Notes: generated from the letters alone by a model not told the origin. DNA of 64,000 nucleotides from Maridesulfovibrio sp. (GCF_963667685.1 NZ_OY763931.1:248001-312000); one strand, 5' to 3'; shown: positions 44,807-53,924, numbered from the stretch's first letter. Made by a program: numbers and translations.

Positions 44807-45907
44807 ATGAAAGCACCAGATAATTATCATGATTTTGAAAAGGACATATCCGGCTGTGGTGTGTTCGGTGTAATCAGCAAGCGCCGCGAATGTATTCCCG
44901 GCGACATTCCCATCCGGGCCATGGCCTGCATGCATGACCGCGGCAACGGGCTGGGGGGCGGTTTTGCGGCTTACGGGGTTTATCCTGATCTTGCGGACAA
45001 ATATTGTTTACAACTGCTTTGCGATAACCAGCATGCTCTCGATAAGGCCGAAGCTATTATCAAAATATTTTTTGACATAACAGAGTCCGAACCGATCAGG
45101 ACACGCAAGGTTTTGAGTATCCCGGACCCGCCCGTGGTCTGGCGGTACTTTGTCTATCCTAAAGAGTTGCGGCCCCAGTCCCCGTTCAGCGCCGGGGATG
45201 AAGCAGACTACATAGTCGGTGTGGTCATGATGATAAATAAGGAAGTTCCGGGAGCTTTTGTTCTTTCCAGCGGTAAGAATATGGGTGCCTTCAAAGGTGT
45301 TGGCTATCCAGAGGATATTGCGGAATTTTACAGGCTGGATGAATATGCGGCGTATTTATGGACCGGGCATAACCGTTTCCCAACCAATACGCCGGGCTGG
45401 TGGGGCGGAGCGCATCCGTTTACAATTCTGGATTGGTCCATTGTGCATAACGGGGAAATTTCGTCATACGGTATTAATAGGCGGTACCTTTGTACCCACG
45501 GGTATGAATGTACCATGAATACTGATACGGAAGTTGTTGCATACTTAATTGATTTGCTGGTACGTAAGCACGGTTTGAGCCGGAAACTTGCTTCTTCTGT
45601 TTTTGCTCCGCCTTTCTGGGAGGAGATCGAAAAAATGGGTAAGCGGGAGAAAAAGCTTTACAGTGCACTTAGAACCACATACGCAAGTGCGATGTTGAAT
45701 GGTCCGTTCGCTATTTTGGTGGCGGATTCCGATAGCCTGTGGGGGCTTAATGATCGTATTAAGCTGCGGCCCCTTGTTGTTGCCAGCAAAGGTGACAGGG
45801 TTTTTATGGCCAGTGAAGAAAGTGCCATAAGGGTGGTTTGTCCTGACCTTGATGAGGTCTGGATGCCCAAGGCCGGGGAACCGGTCATAGTTCAGGCGGA
45901 CGGGTAA
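44807..45907 (+). CDS. gltB1: glutamate synthase glutamine amidotransferase (class II) subunit
   Basis: 366 aa. Class-II amidotransferase domain with the nucleophile Cys in DISGCGVFGVI (about residue 18; the preceding residues would be a removable leader). HDRGNGLGGGFAAYG, WTGHNRFPTNTPGW, WSIVHNGEISSYG and YECTMNTDTEV are the family blocks. It hydrolyses glutamine and channels ammonia to the FMN subunit. ATG 44807 is chosen because the frame upstream translates repeat R6. Confidence 0.9.
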   Translation: MKAPDNYHDFEKDISGCGVFGVISKRRECIPGDIPIRAMACMHDRGNGLGGGFAAYGVYPDLADKYCLQLLCDNQHALDKAEAIIKIFFDITESEPIRTRKVLSIPDPPVVWRYFVYPKELRPQSPFSAGDEADYIVGVVMMINKEVPGAFVLSSGKNMGAFKGVGYPEDIAEFYRLDEYAAYLWTGHNRFPTNTPGWWGGAHPFTILDWSIVHNGEISSYGINRRYLCTHGYECTMNTDTEVVAYLIDLLVRKHGLSRKLASSVFAPPFWEEIEKMGKREKKLYSALRTTYASAMLNGPFAILVADSDSLWGLNDRIKLRPLVVASKGDRVFMASEESAIRVVCPDLDEVWMPKAGEPVIVQADG

Positions 45908-45911
45908 TATT

Positions 45912-46664
45912 ATGGCCGGATCATTCTATCTAGACGCTGCCGGTATGGATTACCGTACCCTCAACGCTATAGTCAGGGAAAAAGTCCGCAGCGGCGTATG
46001 CGAATTCGTTCTCGACAATGTGCGCGGACAAAGGTACATAGCTACTGCACTTAAGGGTGAATTGAATTTCACTGTCAAAGGCACGCCCGGTCAGGACATG
46101 GCAGCTTTCATGAAAGGGCCTAGATTGGTTGTGAACGGCAATGTGCAGGACGGAACCGGAAATACCATGGATGACGGAAAGATTGTCATCAGGGGAATTG
46201 CCGGGGATGTTCTGGGATACGCAATGCGCGGCGGAACTATTTACGTTCAGGGCGATGTCGGGTATCGGGTAGGAATCCATATGAAATCTTATATGGATCA
46301 GCAGCCTGTGATTGTCATTGGCGGTAAAGCCGGTGATTTTCTGGGCGAATATATGGCCGGAGGAGTGATTTTACTTCTTGGCATGTTTTCTGGTAAACCA
46401 GAAGCTCCCATAGCGGGGATGTCACTCGGAACAGGAATGCACGGCGGAGTAATCTACGTACGTGGAGATGTTCCAGAAGGGCTGGTCGGCCATGAAATAA
46501 AGGTCGAGCCTGCTGATAAGGGCGATCTTGAGGCAATAGCCGAGATTGTTCGGGATTATTCAGAGGAAATCGGTGTTGATGCGGACGGTATTATGGCTTC
46601 TGATTTTATGAAGCTTCTGCCGCGGTCGCACCGTCCGTACGGGGATATGTATGTTCCCGTGTAA
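45912..46664 (+). CDS. gltB3: glutamate synthase GXGXG-domain subunit
   Basis: 250 aa, right-handed beta-helix of PF01493: a repeated pattern GTGNTMDDGKIVIRGIAG, YAMRGGTIYVQGDVGYRVG and IGGKAGDFLGEYMAGGVILL. In GltB this is the C-terminal domain that stiffens the ammonia channel; here it is a separate protein. It starts 4 bp after the amidotransferase. Ribosome site weak (coupling likely). Confidence 0.9.
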   Translation: MAGSFYLDAAGMDYRTLNAIVREKVRSGVCEFVLDNVRGQRYIATALKGELNFTVKGTPGQDMAAFMKGPRLVVNGNVQDGTGNTMDDGKIVIRGIAGDVLGYAMRGGTIYVQGDVGYRVGIHMKSYMDQQPVIVIGGKAGDFLGEYMAGGVILLLGMFSGKPEAPIAGMSLGTGMHGGVIYVRGDVPEGLVGHEIKVEPADKGDLEAIAEIVRDYSEEIGVDADGIMASDFMKLLPRSHRPYGDMYVPV

Positions 46665-46709
46665 TAGGCGGATTGTTTTATTCGTACACAGTCTTTTCAG
46701 GAGGACGTA

Positions 46710-47060
46710 ATGTTTTTTGCAGATGTCGCACATGCGATGGGTGCAGCCGGACAGCAGGCTCAGGGCGGGCCTATGGGTGCACTTGGTTCTTTTCTCCCCC
46801 TCATCCTCATGTTTGCAATTTTCTATTTTCTGCTTATCAGACCGCAGCAGAAAAAAGCCAAAGAACACAAAGCAATGCTGGATGCAATCCAGAGGGGTGA
46901 CCGTGTTCTCACCGCAGGCGGTATCTATGGCCGTGTAACTGCTGTTGATGGCGATGAATTAACCGTGGAGCTTGCAGAAGGCCTGCAGGTCAAGGTTGAA
47001 AGATCTTTTGTTTCAAATCTCGCAAACCCTGCGAAGAAACAAGAAAAGAAAGATAAATAA
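46710..47060 (+). CDS. yajC: preprotein translocase accessory subunit YajC
   Basis: 116 aa. One membrane span (FLPLILMFAIFYFLLIRPQQ, about residues 28-47), then a basic cytoplasmic domain with KAKEHKAMLDAIQRGDRVLT and GGIYGRVTAVDGDE. Works with SecDF at the translocon. AGGAGGACGTA ATG is a strong start. A hairpin (47087-47131) lies before secD. Confidence 0.95.
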   Translation: MFFADVAHAMGAAGQQAQGGPMGALGSFLPLILMFAIFYFLLIRPQQKKAKEHKAMLDAIQRGDRVLTAGGIYGRVTAVDGDELTVELAEGLQVKVERSFVSNLANPAKKQEKKDK

Positions 47061-47086
47061 ATCTTTTTTGTGTAGTTAAGCCTATC

Positions 47087-47131
47087 AAGGCAAGTTGCTT
47101 TTCGGGGTGCCCCGGGAGGACTTGCCTTTTT
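47087..47131 (+). terminator. hairpin between yajC and secD
   Basis: AAGGCAAGT...ACTTGCCTT with an inner CGGGG/CCCCG stem, followed by TTTT. Probably a partial terminator that sets the yajC:secDF ratio, since no clear promoter lies in the 46 bp before secD. Confidence 0.75.
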
Positions 47132-47177
47132 AGTGTTTTTGTAACCTATCCTATTTGAATTTATAAAGGGAGAGGAG

Positions 47178-48779
47178 ATGAACGGGAGTCTTCGTTGGAA
47201 AATAGTCCTGACCCTGCTTGTAGTTGTGCTTGGAGTTGCTTACCTCCTGCCTTCACTGCCTGCGGTTCAGAATTCGGGAATGGCTCGCTTCCTGCCTGAT
47301 GACAAAATCAGTTTGGGACTTGACCTTAAAGGCGGAATCCACCTCACACTTGGTGTTGATATGGATAAAGCCATGGACAACAACCTTGCCCGCATGGGAG
47401 ACGACCTGAAGGCCGTAGCCCGCGAGGAAGGCGTAATTGTATTGAAGCCTGAAGTTGTAGATGGCAAGAGAATCGAAGCGGTTCTTCTTAAAGAAGCCCA
47501 AAAGGAAAAATTGGAAAAGATTGTCAAGGATTCCTTCGGTAACCTGACCATCCTCAGCTCTTCAGTGAAGCCTGACGGCAAAGTCACTTACGTTTTTGCT
47601 CCCACTCCGGAATATAAAAAGTACCTGACCAAGCTTATTATGGATCAGGCGATTAAAACCATCCGTAACCGCATTGACCAGTTCGGTGTTGCCGAGCCGG
47701 ATATCCGCAAACAGGAGGGCAACCGTATTCTGGTACAGCTCCCCGGTATGCAGGATCCCGAAAGGGCAATTAAAATTATCGGTAAAACTGCCCATCTTGA
47801 GTTCAAACTGGTTGACGATACCGCTGATCTCAAAAAGGCCGCACAGGGCATTATTCCCCCGGGCCGGGAAGTTACGGTCATCAGACATAGACTTGCTGAC
47901 GGTTCTTATGTTGAAAAACCTATAGTTCTCAGAAAAGAAGCTATGCTGACCGGTGAGTTCATCACCGACGCTCAGACCCGTTTCGACCAGTTCAACCAGC
48001 CTTACGTCACCCTGAACTTCAACAGCAGGGGCGCAAGAATTTTTGAACGTGTGACCGGTGAAAACATCAAAAAGCAGATGGCGATTGTACTGGACGGAAA
48101 AGTCTACTCAGCGCCTACCATTCAGGACAAAATTCCCGGTGGACGTGCTTCCATTTCCGGCAGCTTCTCCACAGACGAGGCACATGACCTCGCTATTGTT
48201 CTGCGTGCCGGTTCCCTGCCTGCTCCTGTTAAAATCCTTGAGCAGAGAACAGTCGGTCCTTCCTTGGGACAGGAATCCATTGATAAAGGTATCTCCGCAG
48301 CTATCGTAGGTAGTGCGCTTGTACTTGTCTTCATGTTTGCCTACTACGGTTTTGGCGGATTTGTAGCCGACGTTGTGCTGGTTCTTAACGTAATACTGAT
48401 TCTCGCAGGTCTGGCTGCTTTCGGCGCCACACTGACCCTGCCCGGTATTGCCGGTATTATCCTGACTATCGGTATGGCTGTTGATGCGAACGTCATTATC
48501 TTCGAACGTATACGTGAAGAATTGAGAAGGGGACTGACCGCCAAGGCCGCAATTGTCGAAGGCTACAGCAGGGCGACCCTGACCATTCTGGACGCGAACA
48601 TCACCACTGTGATCGCCGCAGTTATTCTTTACCAGTTCGGTACCGGGCCGGTGCGCGGTTTCGCGGTAACACTTACTCTGGGTATCATTACCTCTATGTT
48701 TACCGCCATTTTCGTAACCCGCATCTTGTTTGATCTTTACACCTCCAAGCGTGCTGCCGATGCGCCGCTGAACATCTAA
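47178..48779 (+). CDS. secD: protein translocase subunit SecD
   Basis: 533 aa, six spans: one N-terminal, then a large periplasmic domain (about residues 35-350), then five at the C-terminus. Signatures are DDKISLGLDLKGGIHLTL, NRIDQFGVAEPDIRKQ, LPGMQDPERAIKIIG, SISGSFSTDEAHDLA and the AVDANVIIFERIREEL motif in the proton path. Pulls exported proteins across the inner membrane with the proton gradient. GGAGAGGAG directly before the ATG. 13 bp before secF. Confidence 0.97.
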   Translation: MNGSLRWKIVLTLLVVVLGVAYLLPSLPAVQNSGMARFLPDDKISLGLDLKGGIHLTLGVDMDKAMDNNLARMGDDLKAVAREEGVIVLKPEVVDGKRIEAVLLKEAQKEKLEKIVKDSFGNLTILSSSVKPDGKVTYVFAPTPEYKKYLTKLIMDQAIKTIRNRIDQFGVAEPDIRKQEGNRILVQLPGMQDPERAIKIIGKTAHLEFKLVDDTADLKKAAQGIIPPGREVTVIRHRLADGSYVEKPIVLRKEAMLTGEFITDAQTRFDQFNQPYVTLNFNSRGARIFERVTGENIKKQMAIVLDGKVYSAPTIQDKIPGGRASISGSFSTDEAHDLAIVLRAGSLPAPVKILEQRTVGPSLGQESIDKGISAAIVGSALVLVFMFAYYGFGGFVADVVLVLNVILILAGLAAFGATLTLPGIAGIILTIGMAVDANVIIFERIREELRRGLTAKAAIVEGYSRATLTILDANITTVIAAVILYQFGTGPVRGFAVTLTLGIITSMFTAIFVTRILFDLYTSKRAADAPLNI

Positions 48780-48792
48780 GGAGAGTGAATAA

Positions 48793-49875
48793 ATGGGATT
48801 GCAGATAATTAAACCCGATACCAAGATTGATTTTATCGGATCTAAAACAAAAGCGTTCATTATTTCAGCTTTGCTGATCCTGCTTGGGATCGGTTCTTTG
48901 ATCGTGAACGGTGGACCAAAGTACGGTATTGATTTTGCCGGCGGTATTGTGGTTCAGGTTAAATTTGATAATCAAGTGGAAGTAAAAGCTGTAAAAACAG
49001 CTCTCAAGGATGCCAATCTTCCCGGATTGGTTGTCCAGAGGTTTGGTCATGCTGATGATAATGAAATCCTGCTCAGGACTTCATCTTCAGAAATAAGTTC
49101 TTCTGAAGTTCGTGCGAATATTACTGCCGGCCTTGAGTCTGGTATGAATGGAACCGGATTTGAGATTCAGCGTCTTGAAATGGTTGGTCCTAAAGTTGGA
49201 GCCGACCTGAGAACCAAAGCTCTTGAAGCATTGTTCTACGCAGTTCTACTTATCGCTATTTATATCTCCGGCCGTTTTGAGCAGCGTTGGTTTGCTGCCG
49301 CGATAATGGCCGGTAGTCTCTTTGCCGGTATCACCGCATTGCAGATGCTGGGGATGTCTACAACTGTACTGATTTTCGGTGCGTTGCTGATTACTGTCGG
49401 CCTCTGCTGGTACTTGAAGCTGAACTATGCACTGGGTGCTATTGTGGCACTTATCCATGATGTCGTGATTACTGTCGGTATCTTCTCTCTGCTCGGCAAA
49501 GAGTTCGACCTGACAATCATCGCCGCACTGCTGACCATTATCGGTTACTCCCTGAACGATACCATTATCGTTTTTGACCGTATCCGTGAGAATATGTATA
49601 GCAAGATCAGTGACTCTCTTGCGGAAACCATTAACATCAGTATCAACCAGACATTGAGCAGAACGATTCTTACTTCCGGCACCACCCTGCTGGTAGTAGC
49701 GGCTCTGTTTGCACTGGGCGGTGGCGTAATCCACGATTTCGCCCTTGCACTTCTCATCGGTGTAGGCGTTGGTACTTATTCCTCTATCTTTGTTGCCAGC
49801 CCCATTCTGCTTGGATTCGGTGCCAACATTGGTGAGCAGACCAGTAATAAATCCGAAGAAGTTGAAGCCGCATAG
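48793..49875 (+). CDS. secF: protein translocase subunit SecF
   Basis: 360 aa, six spans. GPKYGIDFAGGIVVQV (N-terminal block), VGPKVGADLRTKALEALFYA, the region IGYSLNDTIIVFDRIRENM with the conserved Asp/Arg of the proton path, and TLSRTILTSGTTLLVV are typical. Partner of SecD in the same membrane complex. TAAGGAG serves as Shine-Dalgarno within the secD end region. Confidence 0.97.
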   Translation: MGLQIIKPDTKIDFIGSKTKAFIISALLILLGIGSLIVNGGPKYGIDFAGGIVVQVKFDNQVEVKAVKTALKDANLPGLVVQRFGHADDNEILLRTSSSEISSSEVRANITAGLESGMNGTGFEIQRLEMVGPKVGADLRTKALEALFYAVLLIAIYISGRFEQRWFAAAIMAGSLFAGITALQMLGMSTTVLIFGALLITVGLCWYLKLNYALGAIVALIHDVVITVGIFSLLGKEFDLTIIAALLTIIGYSLNDTIIVFDRIRENMYSKISDSLAETINISINQTLSRTILTSGTTLLVVAALFALGGGVIHDFALALLIGVGVGTYSSIFVASPILLGFGANIGEQTSNKSEEVEAA

Positions 49876-49903
49876 TTTCAGTCTTCTTTTAAAGTTTATT
49901 CAT

Positions 49904-49934
49904 GCGGGAACAGCCTTGGCTGTTCCCGCTTTTT
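49904..49934 (+). terminator. terminator after secF
   Basis: GCGGGAACAGCC-tt-GGCTGTTCCCGC, a perfect 12-bp stem followed by TTTTT. It also separates secF from the convergent membrane protein gene. Confidence 0.95.
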
Positions 49935-49936
49935 GA

Positions 49937-51175
49937 TCAGTATCTGAATATCCATGGCAGGATTATAACGGAAAAACCGGTCCATACCGCATAGGCTGGT
50001 AAGTAGGCGGCGAGGCTGTCCTCAATGTCATCTTGAGAACCTGATCCGAAATGGTGGCGTATGCAGCCCATACCCATAAAAACTAAATTTCCGAAAACCA
50101 CAATATTCGACCCAAGCACACTTATACGGTTGGCAGTGATTCCATATTCACATATGCGCCAGCTGATAGCCCATATCCCGATTAGATCAAGCAGCACCGT
50201 TGCTGCAATCATAGTGCTTATGATTTTCGTTTCCATTTTATCCGGAGTGCGCTCTCCATGTCCGGTCATGGTAAATATTGCGCAGCATAGTACGCAGAGC
50301 AGTAGAATATTATATGTCAGCAGGGTGGAGCGGTCTTTGAATAGTTCCGGCATATTCCAAGCCATGGCCCCCATATAACATAAGATGAGTACCAGCAGCA
50401 GTGGTGAGAATATCCGGGCCAGCAAAGGCACCATTTTTCTTGCGGCCGAATACGTGTCAGTAGCCCATGCAGCAACCAGCGGGATGGACGCAAGTCCGTA
50501 AACGGCTAAATCTTCAATAATCCAGTCGTTTCGGATGTTCAGCAGGTCAAACAGGCCGTAGGTGAGCAGCAGCAGAATTCCACCTCCCAGGAAAAGCAGT
50601 CCGCTATGAATGACCATTTCTCCGCTGAATCGCAGAAATTCTATGCGCTTATGTTTGTATCCATTCGCAAGACCTGTGCGGCTGAAACCATACAAACACC
50701 AGATAAACAACGGCAGGTTGAAATTGGCCAGCGTGTATACGTCTTCCCATTCAACCGGTGTAATTTGCATGACGGCAGCTGTAATTACGCTGCAACAGAT
50801 TCCGTAGCCGGTTATTTTGCGGGGCCAGCCGCGCATGTGCATGGTGAATAGGAACATAGCGGTCAATGGAATAAGTGAGATCATCCACGCAAATCGTTCA
50901 ATATTGTGAGTGTGAGTCCAATCAGGAATTTTTAAAATAGTACCGGAACAAAAACAAAGCAGCAGCATAACCATTATATCGCGTGTTGATAGTGATTCGG
51001 TTTTTGCCGCAGTGAATTCCAGCCGGGCCTGCCATGCCCGGAAAAGTATGCTGTTCTGATCGGAATCGAAAGCATTACGGTAAGCCTTTATAAAAGACTT
51101 TGGATTATTTCTATAAAGTTGCTCAAGCTCTTCAGGTTCAGACAACGCCGAGCGAATTTTTAGTTCAATACTCAT
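49937..51175 (-). CDS. multi-pass membrane protein of unknown function (DUF4153-like)
   Basis: 412 aa with about 11-12 hydrophobic spans after a soluble N-terminal 65 residues (MSIELKIRSALSEPEELEQL). The C-terminal third (ITANRISVLGSNIVVFGN) resembles DUF4153 membrane proteins by eye. No catalytic motif is evident, and the function is unknown. The ATG at 51175 with GGAAGG 7 nt upstream is preferred over a GTG 15 bp further upstream. It is monocistronic. Confidence 0.75.
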   Translation of the reverse strand: MSIELKIRSALSEPEELEQLYRNNPKSFIKAYRNAFDSDQNSILFRAWQARLEFTAAKTESLSTRDIMVMLLLCFCSGTILKIPDWTHTHNIERFAWMISLIPLTAMFLFTMHMRGWPRKITGYGICCSVITAAVMQITPVEWEDVYTLANFNLPLFIWCLYGFSRTGLANGYKHKRIEFLRFSGEMVIHSGLLFLGGGILLLLTYGLFDLLNIRNDWIIEDLAVYGLASIPLVAAWATDTYSAARKMVPLLARIFSPLLLVLILCYMGAMAWNMPELFKDRSTLLTYNILLLCVLCCAIFTMTGHGERTPDKMETKIISTMIAATVLLDLIGIWAISWRICEYGITANRISVLGSNIVVFGNLVFMGMGCIRHHFGSGSQDDIEDSLAAYLPAYAVWTGFSVIILPWIFRY

Positions 51176-51190
51176 CTGGATACCTTCCAC

Positions 51191-51575
51191 TTTCTGTCGT
51201 TGGGGGTAGTTCTGATTATTTTAATAAATATTCTGAAAATGTGAGCAGCGTCAATGTATGTGTTGTCGTATGTAAAAAATATTTTGTATGGCTCATATTA
51301 TGTATAATTTACTATATGGATGGAGTTTAATGCAGTAAAAGAAATTTACACGTATTATATTATGTATTATTGGCTGTGTATGGTGCTATATTGCAGTAAA
51401 TTATGTTAATATGTCATAAATGATATAATAAAAAGTTATGTGCTTGTAGCGATATAATTTAAAATCTTTGACAATGTTGACTCCAAGTATATAATCGACC
51501 CACTTATTAACGGAGATGCTTTTTTTAAGAACGAAGGTTGGTTTTACTAATTTTTAAATTTTATAGGGGGTTGTT
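51191..51575 (+). other. AT-rich upstream region of the aldehyde oxidoreductase gene
   Basis: 385 bp without a gene, strikingly AT-rich compared with the flanks. It holds the direct repeat TGCAGTAAA (51331-51339 and 51392-51400), several TATAAT-like runs, the sigma-70 promoter at 51468-51495 and a 75-nt leader ending in TAGGGGGTTGTT. It probably carries binding sites for regulators. Confidence 0.6.
51468..51495 (+). promoter_or_regulatory. sigma-70 promoter of the aldehyde:ferredoxin oxidoreductase gene
   Basis: TTGACA (51468-51473), a 16-bp spacer and TATAAT (51490-51495), both perfect hexamers. The best promoter match in the window. Confidence 0.75.
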
Positions 51576-53303
51576 ATGCCCAGAATCCTTAGAATTAATA
51601 CCCGCACTAAAGAGTTTAAATTTGAAGAACTCGGAGATCTGGCAGGGCTTGGCGGACGCGCCTTAACTTCCAGAGTTGTTAACACCGAAGTTCCCGGCGA
51701 TTGTCATCCTCTTTCCGCGGAAAACAAACTTGTTTGGGCTGCCGGTATCCTCGCAGGTTCCGGTGCTGCAAACTCCGGTAGACTTTCTTGCGGTGCAAAG
51801 TCTCCTTTGACTGGCGGTATCAAAGAAAGCAACTCCGGCGGGCAGTTTGCACAAGTTTTACCCCGTCTTGATATTCAGGCGATTATTTTTGAAGATAAGC
51901 CTGAGATGGACTCTCCTTTCTCCATTATAGAAATTTATGCTGACCGCGTTGAGTTCAAAGACGCAACCCCCATCGTGGGCATGGACAACTATCCTGCACA
52001 CGAAGAACTCAAGAAAATGTACGGCGCTAAAGCTGTTACCGCTCTGGCAGGACCTGCCGGCGAACAGTGCCTCGCTGCTTCAACTATTCAGTTTTCCGAT
52101 CCGCACCTGAACCCTGCCCGTTCTGCTGGCCGTGGTGGTATGGGTGCTGTTATGGGTTCCAAAAAGATCAAGGCCGTTGTTCTTGATCCTGAAGCAAAGG
52201 GCCGCGTCAAGCCCGTAGACGAAGAAGCCTTTAAAGTTGCCCGTAAGCGCTGGCTTGAAATTCTCATGGGTCATCCTGTAACCAGCGAAGGTCTGCCGGC
52301 TTTCGGTACTGCTATCCTTGTTAACATCATTAACGAAGCAGGAGCATTGCCTACCAAGAACTTCCGCTACGGCCGTTTTGACGATGTCGCGGATATCTCC
52401 GGTGAAAAGATCGCTGAAGTTATCGAATCCCGTGGTGGTAAGACTAAAGAAGGTTGTCACACCGGTTGTGTTATCCAGTGTTCCCAGCGTTACAATGACA
52501 AAGACGGTAACTACCTGACTTCCGGTTTTGAATATGAAACTGTCTGGGGTTTTGGCGCAAACTGCTTGATCAATGACATTGACGATATCGCAACCATGGA
52601 CCGCATCTGCGATGAAAAAGGTATCGACACAATCGAAATGGGTTGTACCATGGCTGTTGCCATGGATGGCGGTATTCTCGAATGGGGCGACAGTAAGGCA
52701 GGTATAGAGCTGCTCAAAAAGGTCGGTTCCAGTGACGCAATGGGCCGTATTATTGGTAACGGTGCCGATTTCGCAGGTCAGGCTTTCGGTGTAGACCGCA
52801 TCCCCACCGTTAAAGGTCAGGGTCTCCCCGCATATGATCCCCGCTCTGTAAAGGGTGTCGGCGTTACCTACGCAACTACTCCCATGGGCGGTGACCACAC
52901 TGCCGGTTACGCTGTAGCCACAAACATCCTGAAAGTCGGTGGTGATGTTGATCCTCTTTCCAAAGAAGGTCAGATCGAACTTTCCAAAAACCTCCAGATC
53001 GCTACTGCAACCATTGACGGTCTAGGCCTCTGCCTGTTTGTAGCCTTCGCTGTTCTGGATACCGAAGATGCAGTTCAGTGCATGTGCGACCTCGTTGCAG
53101 CAACACATGGAATTGAATTTACTACTGATGACTTTATTGCTCTCGGCGTAAATACCCTGAAGGATGAGCTTGATTTCAACCGCAAAGCGGGTTTCACCAA
53201 GAGTGATGACCAGCTGCCCCGTTTCTTCAGCGAAGAAAAGCTTGAGCCTCACAACACAGTATGGGAATACACTGTCGAAGAACTTCAGGCTGCTAAAGTC
53301 TAA
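51576..53303 (+). CDS. aor: aldehyde:ferredoxin oxidoreductase (tungsten type)
   Basis: 575 aa, tungstopterin plus [4Fe-4S]. Oxidises aldehydes to acids with ferredoxin as acceptor, in the cytoplasm. Cluster ligands Cys294, Cys297 and Cys301 (CHTGCVIQC) and Cys486 (GLGLCLF) match the family pattern. GLGGRALTSRVV, SAGRGGMGAVMGSKKIKAVV, and DPRSVKGVGVTYATTPMGGDHT (shown in part) are pterin-binding blocks. Start ATG with GGGGG upstream. It stands alone between an AT-rich promoter region and a terminator. Confidence 0.95.
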   Translation: MPRILRINTRTKEFKFEELGDLAGLGGRALTSRVVNTEVPGDCHPLSAENKLVWAAGILAGSGAANSGRLSCGAKSPLTGGIKESNSGGQFAQVLPRLDIQAIIFEDKPEMDSPFSIIEIYADRVEFKDATPIVGMDNYPAHEELKKMYGAKAVTALAGPAGEQCLAASTIQFSDPHLNPARSAGRGGMGAVMGSKKIKAVVLDPEAKGRVKPVDEEAFKVARKRWLEILMGHPVTSEGLPAFGTAILVNIINEAGALPTKNFRYGRFDDVADISGEKIAEVIESRGGKTKEGCHTGCVIQCSQRYNDKDGNYLTSGFEYETVWGFGANCLINDIDDIATMDRICDEKGIDTIEMGCTMAVAMDGGILEWGDSKAGIELLKKVGSSDAMGRIIGNGADFAGQAFGVDRIPTVKGQGLPAYDPRSVKGVGVTYATTPMGGDHTAGYAVATNILKVGGDVDPLSKEGQIELSKNLQIATATIDGLGLCLFVAFAVLDTEDAVQCMCDLVAATHGIEFTTDDFIALGVNTLKDELDFNRKAGFTKSDDQLPRFFSEEKLEPHNTVWEYTVEELQAAKV

Positions 53304-53324
53304 GGTCGCTTAATACAGAATGAG

Positions 53325-53365
53325 TTAAGCCCGGTCGAGAAATTCTTGACCGGGCTTAATTTTTA
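53325..53365. terminator. bidirectional terminator between aor and the stress protein gene
   Basis: TTAAGCCCGGTC-gagaaattctt-GACCGGGCTTAA, 12-bp perfect stem, followed by TTTTTA on the + strand. It overlaps the 3' end of the convergent stress protein gene. Confidence 0.9.
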
Positions 53366-53824
53366 CTTGTTCTTAACTACGTGCACAGACACAGGGGACA
53401 GCTTGATGACTTGATCGGTTATGCTTCCGATTACGTCATGGGGAGAGCTTTTCTTTTCCCGTCCTAGACCGTGGCTGGAAATGACTATTAGATCTACATT
53501 TTCCTTTTTAGCGAGTTCAAGTATATTTTTAACCGGATCTCCCATTGTCAGTTTGATTTCAATCAGTGGACAACTTCGTAATTCTTCTTCACAGAGTTTG
53601 TTGAGGGCTTTTCTGGCTCTTTCTATCTCCCAATCGCGAAAGTCATTTAGTCTGTCCTGATCCGGGTAGTTGCCGTAGGCAGGGAAGTAAGAGCAAAGAT
53701 CAACAGTGGAGTATAATACGATAACCTTGGCGTTGTTGAGGGTAGATAGGGAAACTACCTCATCTATTGATTCACGCGAATAGCGTGATAGATCGGTCGG
53801 CCATAATATGGTTTTAACTGACAT
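53363..53824 (-). CDS. universal stress protein (UspA family)
   Basis: 153 aa. KTILWPTDLSRYSRESIDEV is the N-terminal Usp strand and helix. ATP-binding type residues appear in VDLIVISSHGLGREKKSSPHDVIGSITDQVIKLS (shown as segments DLIVISSHGLG and VIGSITDQVI), though the usual G-x2-G-x9-GS spacing is altered by the KKSSPHD insert. Cytoplasmic. The ATG at 53824 has GGAGGTACAT upstream and is better than an upstream ATG. Role: stress tolerance, not specific. Confidence 0.87.
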   Translation of the reverse strand: MSVKTILWPTDLSRYSRESIDEVVSLSTLNNAKVIVLYSTVDLCSYFPAYGNYPDQDRLNDFRDWEIERARKALNKLCEEELRSCPLIEIKLTMGDPVKNILELAKKENVDLIVISSHGLGREKKSSPHDVIGSITDQVIKLSPVSVHVVKNK

Positions 53825-53889
53825 ATGTACCTCCATTCTGGGATGGAATTAATATTTAGTAATAATATAAGCTTTTCCTGAAAAATTGA

Positions 53890-53924
53890 AAGAGGCACGG
53901 AATCAGAATGATTCCGTGCCTCTT
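53890..53924 (-). terminator. terminator after the membrane polyferredoxin gene
   Basis: AAGAGGCACGGAATCA-gaa-TGATTCCGTGCCTCTT, perfect 16-bp stem. It lies 27 bp after the polyferredoxin stop and before the stress protein promoter. Confidence 0.9.
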
